42,235 nucleotides of DNA from Stenotrophomonas maltophilia. GTDB taxonomy: Bacteria; Pseudomonadota; Gammaproteobacteria; Xanthomonadales; Xanthomonadaceae. A program made the translations under genes and the position numbers. Positions 14,746 to 23,697 of the stretch are shown here, one piece after another. The notes under the pieces are model-generated. The model was not told where the DNA came from, made no database searches, and saw only the letters and a program-made list of their open reading frames with translations. Location: contig DGLB01000045.1 of NCBI GenBank assembly GCA_002387845.1, positions 21,705 through 63,939 on the forward strand, given 5' to 3'. Positions within the stretch are counted from its first letter, which is position 1; every line of letters begins with the position of its first letter.

Positions 14746-15204
14746 GATTCATCTCCAACTTCAAAGACCCGTCAGCGGGTCCGCGCGATGCTAGATGTAG
14801 CGAAGCGCGCAATCGATGATGATTCTCTGAAAGATTGAGTCGAGCGCGGCGATGGTGTCGTGGTTGAGCATAGGTCCGTGCGGTGGCACGCATTGCCGAG
14901 GTCCGGCCAACGGCCGGGGCTACCGGGGGTCATGTGGCGTTCGGACACCGCGCGGACGCGCATGGCGCGTCCCTACAACCGGGCGACCAAGGGTCGTAGT
15001 GACACGCCATGCGTGTCAACGCCATCCGTCCGGAGGCCGCATCACCGCCATGCGTGTCAACGCCATCCGGCCGGAGCGCGCGCCCACTACAAGAAGACGT
15101 CCGGGGCTACCGGGCGGCTATGTCGCACCGCGCTGGCACGGCCGCGCTACCGGCGTGTTGGCGTTACCATCATCCTGGAGAGGGAACTGATTCCCCGGGG
15201 AGAA
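14746..15204. other. 459-bp gene-free stretch containing SMAG pieces
   Basis: No convincing gene is seen. The left part (14746-14880) is moderately AT-rich and may hold the promoter of the minus-strand exported protein gene. The rest is a patchwork of palindromes and partial duplications related to SMAG. The right end carries the ribosome site of the next lipoprotein gene. Confidence 0.7.
14903..15076. repeat. SMAG cluster with a 41-bp partial duplication
   Basis: Inverted elements at 14903-14923 and 14954-14976 (GGACGCGC / GCGCGTCC, then CTAC) precede a direct one at 14996-15018 (GTAGTGACACGC / GCGTGTCA). The string CGCCATGCGTGTCAACGCC at about 15005 recurs 41 bp later. The second copy has no GTAG head, so it is a partial copy. 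Confidence 0.75.
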
Positions 15205-15687
15205 ATGGACGTGCGCCACCTGATGCTCGCCATGACGCTTCTGCTGCTTTCTGGGTGCAGTGGCGCGGGTACCCGCCCCGACGCAACCGGATGCCCCCAT
15301 GTTGAGATGCGCTATACGGGTGAAAGCCAGCGTTTCGAGCGAGGTCGCATTGGCTTTTTCAATCTGACCAACCACGGTCCCGGCCGCATCCGCTTCAATC
15401 TTTGGACGCAAAGGGAAGCGCTGCTGTTCGGTCATCCAGTGGAGGTTGAAGCGCTGACCGACGGTCAGTGGGCACCCGTGGTTGTCACGCTTTCCGAGTA
15501 TGCGCCGGCACCGTTCGAACTTTCGCTGGAGCCGGGCGAGTCACAGAAGGTGTCGGTATCCGATCCGCTTGCAGAAGGCAGCGTGTTTGTCAGCGGGCAA
15601 GGATCGCCTGACGGCCCCTTACGGGTGCGGCTGAAGGACAACGCGTTCAAATGCACGTTCTGGTCGGAAACCTTCGTGCCGGGTTGA
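15205..15687 (+). CDS. Small lipoprotein, unknown function
   Basis: The 160-residue product begins with a lipoprotein signal (LMLAMTLLLLSGC). The mature part contains HVEMRYTGES, GRIGFFNLTNHGPGRIRFNLW and LEPGESQKVSVSDPL, which looks like a beta-sandwich, plus two further Cys that could pair. No family is recognised. The start is uncertain: ATG 15205 is only 2 bases after GGAG, while GTG 15211, in frame, is 8 bases after it. Either keeps the signal peptide. It is followed by the terminator shared with the convergent peptidase gene. Confidence 0.72.
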   Translation: MDVRHLMLAMTLLLLSGCSGAGTRPDATGCPHVEMRYTGESQRFERGRIGFFNLTNHGPGRIRFNLWTQREALLFGHPVEVEALTDGQWAPVVVTLSEYAPAPFELSLEPGESQKVSVSDPLAEGSVFVSGQGSPDGPLRVRLKDNAFKCTFWSETFVPG

Positions 15688-15702
15688 GCGAACGCGGTAC
15701 CC

Positions 15703-15735
15703 CAAAAAAAACCGCCCGGGGTCACCGGGCGGTTT
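15703..15735 (-). terminator. Terminator of the M3 peptidase gene
   Basis: Nine-bp stem ACCGCCCGG / CCGGGCGGT. On the minus strand it is followed by a run of eight T. It lies just past the peptidase stop (15742) and faces the lipoprotein stop (15687). On the plus strand only three T follow, so it is weaker that way. Confidence 0.88.
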
Positions 15736-15741
15736 CAAGGG

Positions 15742-17907
15742 TTACTTCGTTTCCGAAGTCAGCCCGCGCTTTTCAAGCAGCGGCTCGATCTGCGGTTCGT
15801 GGCCGGCGAAGTCGCGGAACAGCTGCATCGCGTCCACGCTGCCGCCCTTGGACAGCAGGGTCTGGCGGAAGTGGTCGCCGTTCTTGCGGCTCAGGCCACC
15901 GTTGTCGCGGAACCACTTCTGGGTGTTGGCGTCCAGCACTTCCGACCAGATGTAGGCGTAGTAACCGGCCGAGTACCCGCCCATGATGTGGCTGAAGTAC
16001 GGGGTGCGGTAACGCGGCGGCACCGGGGCGAAGTAGATGCCGTCCTTTTCCAGCGCAGCACGCTCGAAGTCCATCACGCCCTTGGCGGCCGGCACCTGGT
16101 CGGCGCTGATCTGGTGCCAGCGCTGGTCGAGCATGGCCGCACCGAGGTATTCGGTGGTGGCGAAGCCCTGGTTGAACTTGGCGGCGGCGATCACCTTGTC
16201 CAGCAGTTCCTGCGGCATGGCCGTGCTGTTCTGGTAGTGCTTGGCGTAGTTCTTCAGGATGAGCGGGTTGTCGGCCCACATCTCGTTGACCTGCGAGGGG
16301 AACTCGACGAAGTCACGCGGCACCGAGGTGCCCGAGAAGTAGGGGTACTTCACGTTCGAGAACATGCCGTGCAGGGCGTGGCCGAATTCGTGGAAGGTGG
16401 TGGTCACTTCGTCCCAGGTCAGCAGGGTCGGCTGGCCGGCCGGCGGCTTGGGAATGTTGAGGTGGTTGGCCACCACCGGCTTGAAGCCGGTCAGCTCGGA
16501 CTGCGACACGTACGAGTTCATCCACGCACCGCCACGCTTGGAGGCGCGCGCGTAGGGGTCGAAGATGAAGATCGCCAGCTGGCTGCCGTCGGCATCGAAC
16601 ACGTCATACACGGTGACGTCTTCGTGGTAGACCGGCAGGTCGGTGCGCTGCTTGAAGGTCAGGCCGAATTCCTGGTTGGCGGCGAAGAACACGCCGTTTT
16701 CCAGCACGTTCTTGATTTCGAAATACGGCTTCAGCTGCGATTCGTCGAAGTTGTACTTGGCCTGGCGCACCTTCTCGCTGTAGAAGGCCCAGTCCCAGGC
16801 TTCCAGCTTGAAGGTCGGCTTGCCGGCGGCCTTCTGTTCCTTGTCGATCATCGCCTGCAGGTCGGCGGCTTCGCGCTTGGCGTTGGCCACCGCAGCCGGG
16901 GCCAGTTGGCCCAGCATGGCGTTGACCGCTTCGGGGGTCTTGGCGGTCTGGTTGGTCAGGTTGTAGGCGGCGAAGTTCGGGAAGCCCATCATCTTGGCCT
17001 TCTCCGCACGCAGGGTCATGATGCGCGAGACCAGGGCGGTGTTGTCGAACTCACCGCCGCGGCTGCCACGCGTGGTCGACGCTTCGAAGATCTTCTTGCG
17101 CAGGTCGCGGTTGGTCAGGTTGGTCAGCGGCGGCTGGCCGGTGGTGTTGAGCAGGGCAATGACGTACTTGCCGTCCAGCTTGCGTGCCTTGGCGGCTTCG
17201 GCGGCAGCGGCGATCTGTTCGGCCGACAGGCCGTCGAGCTGCTTGACGTCGTCGACCACCACGGCCGAGGCGTTCACTTCGTTCTGCACGTTCTGGCTGA
17301 ACTTGGTACCCAGGTTGGCCAGCTCGGCGTTCATTTCCTTCAGCTTGGCCTTGTCGGCGTCGTTGAGCTTGGCACCGGCGCGGACGTAGCTTTCGTAGTA
17401 CTTCTCGACCAGGCGCACGCCTTCGGCGTCCAGGCCCAGCTGGGTGCGGGTGTCATACAGCGCCTGGATGCGGGCGAACAGCTTGCCGTTCAGCGCGATG
17501 GCGTCGCTGTGCGCGGCGAACTTGGCCGAGTAATCCGCCTGCAGCTTCTTGCGGGTGTCGTTGGTATCGGCACCGACCAGCGAGAAGAACACGGTGGTGG
17601 CGCGGTCCAGGGTGTCACCGCTCTTTTCGAGGGCGATGATGGTGTTGTCGAAGGTCGGCTTGGCCTTGTTGTTGGCGATGGCGTCCACTTCCTTCAGCTG
17701 CTGGACCATGCCGGCGTCAAAGGCGGGAGCGAAGTCGCTGTCCTTGATCTTGTCGAACTGCGGGTAGTGCAGCGGCAGCGGGCTGTCGGCGAAGAACGGG
17801 TTGGCCTGCTGGGCGGCAGCGGCGGCCGGGGTGGCGGCCACGGCGGAGTAGGCGGGCAGGGCCAGGCCGAGGGTCACGGCGACAGCGAGGGCAAGACGGG
17901 TGGTCAA
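15742..17907 (-). CDS. dcp: Exported M3-family metallopeptidase (peptidyl-dipeptidase Dcp type)
   Basis: The 721-residue zinc peptidase has the motif TFHEFGHALHGMF; HEFGH is at residues 506-510, with the second Glu ligand expected about 25 residues on. The fold is the usual M3 all-helical N-part plus C-terminal catalytic domain. A signal peptide (LALAVAVTLGLALPAYSAVA) suggests periplasmic location, unlike cytoplasmic E. coli Dcp. It should release dipeptides from oligopeptide C-termini. The start is most likely TTG at 17907, with GGAG 8 bases upstream; a start at 18135 would run into the divergent glutathione peroxidase gene. A strong terminator follows the stop. Confidence 0.92.
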   Translation of the reverse strand: MTTRLALAVAVTLGLALPAYSAVAATPAAAAAQQANPFFADSPLPLHYPQFDKIKDSDFAPAFDAGMVQQLKEVDAIANNKAKPTFDNTIIALEKSGDTLDRATTVFFSLVGADTNDTRKKLQADYSAKFAAHSDAIALNGKLFARIQALYDTRTQLGLDAEGVRLVEKYYESYVRAGAKLNDADKAKLKEMNAELANLGTKFSQNVQNEVNASAVVVDDVKQLDGLSAEQIAAAAEAAKARKLDGKYVIALLNTTGQPPLTNLTNRDLRKKIFEASTTRGSRGGEFDNTALVSRIMTLRAEKAKMMGFPNFAAYNLTNQTAKTPEAVNAMLGQLAPAAVANAKREAADLQAMIDKEQKAAGKPTFKLEAWDWAFYSEKVRQAKYNFDESQLKPYFEIKNVLENGVFFAANQEFGLTFKQRTDLPVYHEDVTVYDVFDADGSQLAIFIFDPYARASKRGGAWMNSYVSQSELTGFKPVVANHLNIPKPPAGQPTLLTWDEVTTTFHEFGHALHGMFSNVKYPYFSGTSVPRDFVEFPSQVNEMWADNPLILKNYAKHYQNSTAMPQELLDKVIAAAKFNQGFATTEYLGAAMLDQRWHQISADQVPAAKGVMDFERAALEKDGIYFAPVPPRYRTPYFSHIMGGYSAGYYAYIWSEVLDANTQKWFRDNGGLSRKNGDHFRQTLLSKGGSVDAMQLFRDFAGHEPQIEPLLEKRGLTSETK

Positions 17908-17964
17908 GGGGAAATCTCCGGTCAGACAAGTGCCCGAGGGTAACCCGGGGTGAGCGGGCCGGGC

Positions 17965-17991
17965 TTGTGTCGAAAGGCATGGGCGTACAAT
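17965..17991 (+). promoter_or_regulatory. Candidate sigma70 promoter of glutathione peroxidase gene
   Basis: TTGTGT (17965-17970) and TACAAT (17986-17991) are 15 bp apart, a short but usable spacing. Transcription would start about 20-22 bases before the ATG at 18020. Confidence 0.4.
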
Positions 17992-18019
17992 CAGGAGACC
18001 TCGCCCCTGGAGCTGCGCC

Positions 18020-18505
18020 ATGAGCACTGCCTTCGATTTCACCTTCACCGACCTGGACGGCCAGCCGCAGTCCCTGGACCAGTACCGGGGCAAGGCGCTG
18101 CTGCTGGTCAATGTGGCCAGCAAATGTGGCTTCACCCCGCAGTACGAAGGGCTGGAGACCCTGTGGCGCGACTACGGCCCCAAGGGGCTGGTGGTGATCG
18201 GCTTCCCCTGTGACCAGTTCGGGCACCAGGAACCGGGCAACGCCGAGGAGATCCGGAATTTCTGCTCGCTGAACTACGACGTGGATTTCCCCCTGTCGGA
18301 GAAGATCCAGGTCAACGGTGACGCCGCGCATCCGCTGTGGAAGTGGCTGAAGGCCGAGAAGAGCGGCCTGCTTGGCTTTAGCGCGATCAAGTGGAACTTC
18401 AGCAAATTCCTGATCGGGCGCGACGGGCAGATGCTGGAGCGCTATGCGCCCACCGACAAGCCGGAAAACCTGCGCGGCGATATCGAGAAGGCCTTGAGCG
18501 CGTAG
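18020..18505 (+). CDS. Glutathione peroxidase family thiol peroxidase
   Basis: The 161-residue enzyme reduces peroxides using glutathione or, for most bacterial Cys-type members, thioredoxin. The peroxidatic residue is C36 (NVASKCGFTP), with Q70 in GFPCDQFGHQEPG and the Trp/Asn pair in IKWNFSKFL completing the tetrad. There is no signal peptide, so it is cytoplasmic. GGAG lies 7 bases before the ATG. Its TAG stop is the last three bases of a GTAG head of a SMAG element (18502-18525), so the repeat supplies the end of the gene. Confidence 0.93.
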   Translation: MSTAFDFTFTDLDGQPQSLDQYRGKALLLVNVASKCGFTPQYEGLETLWRDYGPKGLVVIGFPCDQFGHQEPGNAEEIRNFCSLNYDVDFPLSEKIQVNGDAAHPLWKWLKAEKSGLLGFSAIKWNFSKFLIGRDGQMLERYAPTDKPENLRGDIEKALSA

Positions 18506-18525
18506 TGACACGCCATGCGTGTCAC
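18502..18525. repeat. SMAG palindrome overlapping a stop codon
   Basis: GTAG, then TGACACGC / GCGTGTCA. Bases 18503-18505 are the stop codon of the glutathione peroxidase gene. A further hairpin (CGGCCG / CGGCCG, 18534-18550) lies just before the convergent fpr stop. Confidence 0.82.
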
Positions 18526-18554
18526 CGCAGCGCCGGCCGTCCCCCGGCCGACGT

Positions 18555-19334
18555 TCACTTCTCGACGAATGCGCGCTCGAATACGTAGTGCCCCGGCGTA
18601 CCAATGCGCGGCGAGGTCTGGAAGCCACGCGCGTCGAGCACCTGGCGCAGGTCGGCCAGCATCTGCGGGCTGCCGCAGATCATGGCGCGGTCGTTCTCCG
18701 GGCTCAGTTCCGGCAGGCCCAGGGTGCGCTGCATTTCACCGCTTTCCAGCAGCGAGGTCAGGCGGCCCTGGTTGGGGAACGGTTCGCGGGTGACGGCCGG
18801 GTAATACAGCAGCTTGTCGCCGATCATCTCGCCCAGGAACTCGTGTTCGCGCAGTTCCTTTTCGAACAGGTCGCGGTAGGCCAGGTCCTTCTCGAAGCGC
18901 ACGCCGTGGGTGAGGATCACCTTGTCGAAGCGCTCGTAGGTTTCCGGGTCCTTGATCACCGACAGCCACGGGGCCAGCCCGGTGCCGGTGCCCAGCAGGT
19001 ACAGATGCTTGCCGGGGTGCAGGTCGCTGATCAGCAGGGTGCCGGTCGGCTTCTTGCCCACCAGCACCTTGTCGCCGGGCTTGATGTGCTGCAGGCGCGA
19101 GGTCAGCGGACCGTCCTGCACCTTGATGCTGAAGAACTCCAGGTTCTCTTCCCAGTTCGCGCTGGCGATGGAATACGCACGCAGCAGCGGCCGCGCCTCG
19201 GTTTCCAGGCCGATCATCACGAACTGGCCGTTCTCGAAGCGGAAACCGCTGTCGCGGGTGGTGGTGAAGCTGAAGTAGGCGTCCGTCCAATGACGGACTT
19301 CAAGCACCGTTTCGGCACCAAAAGCGGAAGACAT
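18555..19334 (-). CDS. fpr: Ferredoxin/flavodoxin--NADP+ reductase
   Basis: The 259-residue FAD enzyme moves electrons between NADPH and ferredoxin or flavodoxin, serving Fe-S repair and oxidative-stress responses. FAD-binding RAYS lies in LLRAYSIAS and the NADP-binding glycine motif in GTGTGLAPWLS. CGSPQML and a C-terminal FVEK match the bacterial subclass I Fpr. No strong Shine-Dalgarno is seen before the ATG at 19334. A Fur-like box sits 46 bp upstream, overlapping a likely promoter, so iron control is plausible. Confidence 0.94.
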   Translation of the reverse strand: MSSAFGAETVLEVRHWTDAYFSFTTTRDSGFRFENGQFVMIGLETEARPLLRAYSIASANWEENLEFFSIKVQDGPLTSRLQHIKPGDKVLVGKKPTGTLLISDLHPGKHLYLLGTGTGLAPWLSVIKDPETYERFDKVILTHGVRFEKDLAYRDLFEKELREHEFLGEMIGDKLLYYPAVTREPFPNQGRLTSLLESGEMQRTLGLPELSPENDRAMICGSPQMLADLRQVLDARGFQTSPRIGTPGHYVFERAFVEK

Positions 19335-19365
19335 GGGGGTGGGGTCTGATCTGGTTCGTCGCGCC

Positions 19366-19394
19366 TATTCTAGCGCAGATGAGATAAATTCTCA
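19366..19394 (-). promoter_or_regulatory. Fur-like box overlapping the fpr promoter
   Basis: On the minus strand TGAGAAT-T-TATCTCA (19394 to 19380) is a 7-1-7 inverted repeat with six of seven positions paired, the Fur-box layout. A TAGAAT -10 candidate lies at 19371-19366, placing the box in the -35 region, where binding would repress. Confidence 0.55.
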
Positions 19395-19436
19395 TTGACT
19401 GGCCCGCAGGGGCATTTCCGCTGGCGTCCTGGCGAC

Positions 19437-19555
19437 GTAGAGCGGGGCTTGCCCCGCTGAAGCTTTCCCGATGCATCCAGCAAATCGCGTAGAGCGGGGC
19501 TTGCCCCGCTGAAGCTTTCCCGATGCACCAGCAAGCGGGGCAAGCCCCGCTCTAC
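19437..19555. repeat. Three SMAG palindromes (tandem 52-bp unit plus inverted copy)
   Basis: Direct copies at 19437-19459 and 19489-19511 (AGCGGGG / CCCCGCT) are 52 bp apart and followed by the same linker AAGCTTTCCCGATGCA. An inverted copy is at 19534-19555. The group lies between the fpr 5' end and the 3' end of the broken ABC transporter gene. Confidence 0.85.
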
Positions 19556-19589
19556 GCCTCAGGCACCAGATCGCAAGGGCATCGCAGCC

Positions 19590-21455
19590 TCAGCGATACC
19601 CCGCCGCCTGCAACTCGAACAGCTCGGCATAGCGACCGCCCTGGGCCATCAGCTCGGCATGGGTACCACTGGCCTCCAGCCGCCCCTCGGCCAGCACCAG
19701 AATCCGGTCCGCCATCCGCACCGAGGAAAAACGGTGCGAGATCAGCACGGCAGTGCGGTTGTCGGACAGCTCCTTGAAGCGCTGGAATACCTCGAATTCG
19801 GCCCGTGCATCCAGCGCGGCCGTGGGTTCGTCGAGAATCATCACCTGTGCATCGCGCATGTAGGCCCGGGCGATGGCGATCTTCTGCCACTGGCCGCCAG
19901 ACAGGTCCACCCCCTGCTTGAAGCGCCGCCCGATCAACTGGTCGTAGCCCTCGGGCAGGCCGGCAATCACCTCGTCGGCCATGCCGCGGCGGGCGGCGTC
20001 GCGGATGCGGGTGGCATCGTCCATCGACCCGACCAGGCCCACCCCGATGTTCTCGCCGGCGGTCAGGTTGTAGCGGACGAAGTCCTGGAAAATCACCCCC
20101 ATGTTGGCGCGCAGGTCGTCCAGGTCGTAATCGCGCAGGTCGCGGCCGTCCAGCAGGATGCGGCCTTCGTCGGGGTCGTACAGGCGGGCCAGCAGCTTCA
20201 CCAGGGTGGTTTTGCCGGCCCCGTTCTCGCCCACCAGCGCCAGCACCTCGCCGGCGCGCAGTTCAAAGCTCAGATGACGCACCGCCCATCGCTCCGCGTC
20301 GGGGTAACGGAAGCCGACGTTGTCGAACACGAAGCCCTGGGTGATCGGCTGCGGCACCGGCACCGCATCGGTGCGCGAATGGATTTCCGGCTGGATCTGG
20401 AAGAACGAGAACAGATCGTCCAGATACAGGGCCTGGCTGGCCACCTGCGAAAAGCCGATCAGCAGGCCTTCCAGCAGTTGGCGCAGGCGCAGGAAGCTGC
20501 CGGCCAGGAAGGTCAGGTCGCCGATCGAGAAGTCGCCGCGCACCGTGCGCCAGGCGATGTACGCATAGGCGGTGTAGTAACCCAGCGTGCCCAGCGCGGC
20601 CAGCAGGGTGCCCCAGAACGCGCGCTTGCGTGCCAGTCGGCGGTTGGCGTGGAAGAACTTGTCGGCCAGGAAGCGATAACGGTCGATCAGGAACCGGTGC
20701 AGGTTGAAGATCTTCACTTCCTTGGCGGTTTCGACGCTGGCCCCGATCTGGCGCAGGTAGTCGAGCTGGCGGCGCTCGGGCGTCCACTGGAAGTTGAGGC
20801 TGTAGCCGGCCGCGTTGAAGTGCGATTCGCCGATGAACGCCGGCACCAGCGCCACTGCCAGCAGCAGGATCAGCCACGGTGCATACACCAGCAGGCCCAC
20901 CGCCAGGCTGGCCACGGTGATGGCATCCTGGACCTAGCCGAACAACTGGCTCATCAGGTTCATGCGGCCCATGGTCTGGCGGCGGGCACGGTCCAGCTTG
21001 TCCTGCAGGTCCGGGTCTTCGAAGTCCTCCAGGTCCAGCTCGGCGGCGTGCTCCATCAGGCGCACGCTGGTGGCGTTGGTGAACAGCTCCGAAAGCAGGG
21101 TATCGGCGTAGCTGACGATACGACCGAGCAGGTCCGAAGCGATGGCCAGGCCGAACTCCAGCGCCAGCAGCACCAGCAGCGGATTGAGCAGGCCGCTGGA
21201 CAGCGCCTCGCCGAACGGCGGGAAGCCGGCCTCATGGCGGCTGAGCAGCAGCGCCGCGTCGATGATCAGCTTGCCCACGTACAACATGGCCACCGGCAGC
21301 AGTGCGCGGATGACGCGCAGGCCCAGGCTGGCGGTGGCCAGCCAGGGGCTGGCCTGCCAGATCTGGCGCAGGAACGGTGGCAGGTTGCGCAGCGCCTGGA
21401 AGCGCTCGCGCAGGCTGGGGTTTTTGGCGGGGGTGGGGGCGGGCATGGGGGTCAT
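19590..21455 (-). pseudogene. ABC exporter (fused permease-ATPase), interrupted by one in-frame amber codon
   Basis: A 622-codon frame would encode a half-size ABC exporter: a six-helix permease (about residues 25-340) and an ATPase domain with Walker A GENGAGKTT, signature LSGGQWQKIAIARAY and Walker B VMILDEPTAA. It is cut at codon 174 by TAG (20934-20936). The reading frame is intact on both sides (MSQLFG, stop, VQDAITVASL). One C-to-T change of a CAG Gln codon would explain it. The upstream piece has 173 residues; downstream 447 codons remain open, with a GTG at 20915 as a poor restart candidate. Substrate is unknown. Either the gene is inactivated, the stop is suppressed, or it is a sequencing error; all other domains look functional. 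Confidence 0.85.
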
Positions 21456-21501
21456 TGTGCCCCGGTCCACGTCAACGCACGGGATTCCGGTAGCGCCCGG
21501 C

Positions 21502-21945
21502 TCAGGGCAGCGGCGGCAGCAATCCCGCGCCCAACCGGTTCCAGGCATTGATCACCGCAATCCCCATGCTCAGGTCACTGATGCCTTTCTCGTCAAAATG
21601 CGGGGCCAGCGCATCGAACGCGGCATCCGACGGGGCACCATCGGGCAACCGGGTCAGCGCCTCGGCCCACCCCAGTGCGGCTTTCTCACGCGCGTCGAAG
21701 AACCGGCTTTCATGCCAGGCCGGCAGCGTATCCAGCTTGCGCGGCTCGATCCCGCCCTTGCGCAGGGCGGTGCCGTGCATGTCCATGCAGTAGCCGCAGC
21801 CGTTGATCTGGGAGACCCGCAGGAACACCAGTTCCATCAGGGTGGGGTCGATGGAGCTGTCGTGCACGGCCTTGCTGGTAGCCAACAGGGCCTTGAATGC
21901 CTCGTGGGCAAGGCGGGCATAGGGAACGCGGGGCGAAGCAGACAT
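21502..21945 (-). CDS. AhpD-like carboxymuconolactone decarboxylase-family protein
   Basis: The 147-residue protein has the AhpD-type redox motif CGYCMDMH (NGCGYCMDMHGTALR), whose two Cys and His act in alkylhydroperoxidase chemistry. Paralogues of this length are common and of unassigned substrate. GGAG lies 8 bases before the ATG at 21945. It lies between the ABC gene and fumarase, on the opposite strand to the latter. Probable role in peroxide or thiol metabolism. Confidence 0.88.
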   Translation of the reverse strand: MSASPRVPYARLAHEAFKALLATSKAVHDSSIDPTLMELVFLRVSQINGCGYCMDMHGTALRKGGIEPRKLDTLPAWHESRFFDAREKAALGWAEALTRLPDGAPSDAAFDALAPHFDEKGISDLSMGIAVINAWNRLGAGLLPPLP

Positions 21946-22128
21946 TGCGGGAACTCCATGACGTCCGGAACGGACGTCTTCATCCTAGTAGACGGGGCAG
22001 GGAATGGCGCTGTGACAGGTCGGAACGGTCTGTCCGGATGTTGTCAGGAGTCATTCCCAACTCCGCCGGGCCGGCGGGGTAAAATGGCGGGCTACCCCCT
22101 CCGCCAGCCCCGAGCAAGCGAGCATTAC

Positions 22129-23646
22129 GTGACATCGATCAAGCAGGAAGACCTCATCCAGTCCATCGCCGACGCGCTGCAGTACATCTCGTACTACCAC
22201 CCGGTCGATTACATCAAGAGCCTTGCCGCTGCCTACGAGCGCGAGGAATCGCCGGCGGCGAAGGAAGCGATGGCGCAGATCCTGATCAATTCGCGCATGT
22301 GCGCCGAAGGTCACCGCCCGATCTGCCAGGACACCGGCATCGTCACCGTGTTCCTGGAAGTCGGCATGAACGTGCGCTGGGACGACGCCACCATGAGCCT
22401 GGAAGACATGGCCAACGAAGGCGTGCGTCGCGCCTACAACCATCCGGACAACAAGCTGCGCGCCTCGGTGCTGGCCGACCCGGCCGGCAAGCGCACCAAC
22501 ACCAAGGACAACACGCCGGGCGTGGTCAACATGAAGATCGTTCCGGGCGACACCGTGGACGTGATCGTGGCGGCCAAGGGCGGCGGTTCGGAAGCGAAGA
22601 GCAAGTTCGCGATGCTCAACCCGTCCGACTCGATCGTGGACTGGGTCCTGAAGACCGTGCCGACCATGGGCGCGGGCTGGTGCCCGCCGGGCATGCTCGG
22701 CATCGGCATCGGCGGCACCGCCGAGAAGGCGATGCTGCTGGCCAAGGAATCGCTGATGGAGCCGATCGACATCAACGAACTGAAGGCCCGTGGCGCGTCC
22801 AACCGCGCCGAAGAGCTGCGCCTGGAGCTGTACGAGAAGGTCAATGCGCTGGGCATCGGCGCGCAGGGCCTGGGCGGCCTGACCACGGTGCTGGACATCA
22901 AGGTCAAGGATTTCCCGACCCATGCGGCGAACCTGCCGGTGGCGATGATTCCGAACTGCGCGGCCACCCGCCATGCGCACTTCACCCTCGATGGCAGCGG
23001 TCCGGTGATGCTGGACCCGCCGTCGCTCGAAGACTGGCCGCAGATCACCTATGACGCGTCCAAGGGCACCCGCGTGGACCTGGACACGATCACCCCGGAA
23101 GACGTGGCCAGCTGGAAGCCGGGCCAGACCCTGCTGCTCAACGGCAAGCTGCTGACGGGCCGCGATGCGGCGCACAAGCGCATGGTCGACATGCTCAACA
23201 AGGGCGAACCGCTGCCGGTGGACCTGAAGGGCCGCTTCATCTACTACGTCGGTCCGGTCGACCCGGTGCGTGACGAAGTGGTGGGCCCGGCCGGTCCGAC
23301 CACGGCCACGCGCATGGACAAGTTCACCCGCCAGGTGCTGGAACAGACCGGCCTGCTGGGCATGGTCGGCAAGGCCGAACGCGGTCCGGCGGCGATCGAA
23401 GCGATCCGCGACAACAAGTCGGCCTACCTGATGGCGGTCGGCGGTTCGGCCTACCTGGTGTCCAAGGCGATCAAGGCCGCCAAGGTGGTGGGCTTCGCCG
23501 ACCTGGGCATGGAAGCGATCTACGAGTTCACCGTGCAGGACATGCCGGTGACGGTGGCGGTGGATTCCACCGGCGAATCGGTGCACACCACCGGCCCGCG
23601 CGAGTGGCAGGCCCGTATCGCGGGCATCCCCGTTGTGGTGGCCTGA
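22129..23646 (+). CDS. fumA: Class I (Fe-S) fumarate hydratase
   Basis: The 505-residue enzyme hydrates fumarate to malate in the TCA cycle. The three probable [4Fe-4S] cysteines are C66 (PICQDTG), C185 (AGWCPPG) and C277 (IPNCAATRH), with nearly the spacing of E. coli FumA. The C-terminal part (AVGGSAYLVSKAIKAAKVVGF) is the usual swivel domain. The GTG start at 22129 fits family N-termini (TSIKQEDLIQSIADALQYIS); the ribosome site is weak. TAAAAT at about 22080 could be a -10 element. The cluster makes it sensitive to superoxide; sodA is elsewhere in the window. Confidence 0.94.
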   Translation: MTSIKQEDLIQSIADALQYISYYHPVDYIKSLAAAYEREESPAAKEAMAQILINSRMCAEGHRPICQDTGIVTVFLEVGMNVRWDDATMSLEDMANEGVRRAYNHPDNKLRASVLADPAGKRTNTKDNTPGVVNMKIVPGDTVDVIVAAKGGGSEAKSKFAMLNPSDSIVDWVLKTVPTMGAGWCPPGMLGIGIGGTAEKAMLLAKESLMEPIDINELKARGASNRAEELRLELYEKVNALGIGAQGLGGLTTVLDIKVKDFPTHAANLPVAMIPNCAATRHAHFTLDGSGPVMLDPPSLEDWPQITYDASKGTRVDLDTITPEDVASWKPGQTLLLNGKLLTGRDAAHKRMVDMLNKGEPLPVDLKGRFIYYVGPVDPVRDEVVGPAGPTTATRMDKFTRQVLEQTGLLGMVGKAERGPAAIEAIRDNKSAYLMAVGGSAYLVSKAIKAAKVVGFADLGMEAIYEFTVQDMPVTVAVDSTGESVHTTGPREWQARIAGIPVVVA

Positions 23647-23697
23647 GGCCACCAAAACGGGGCCACGCATTCCACCTTAACCCCGCGCCGTCGGCGC

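Noticed and set aside
15799..17943. Long plus-strand open frame (714 codons) opposite the M3 peptidase gene
   Set aside because: It is a GC-rich antisense shadow: low-complexity Val/Gly/His composition, no motifs, while the minus strand has HEFGH and full family homology.
20934..20936. TAG as programmed recoding (pyrrolysine or similar)
   Set aside because: No recoding element or machinery is seen, and the codon is one transition from the expected CAG; mutation or error is simpler.
22051..23670. 539-codon minus-strand frame opposite fumarase
   Set aside because: Antisense shadow; no domain recognised and the plus-strand gene is unambiguous.
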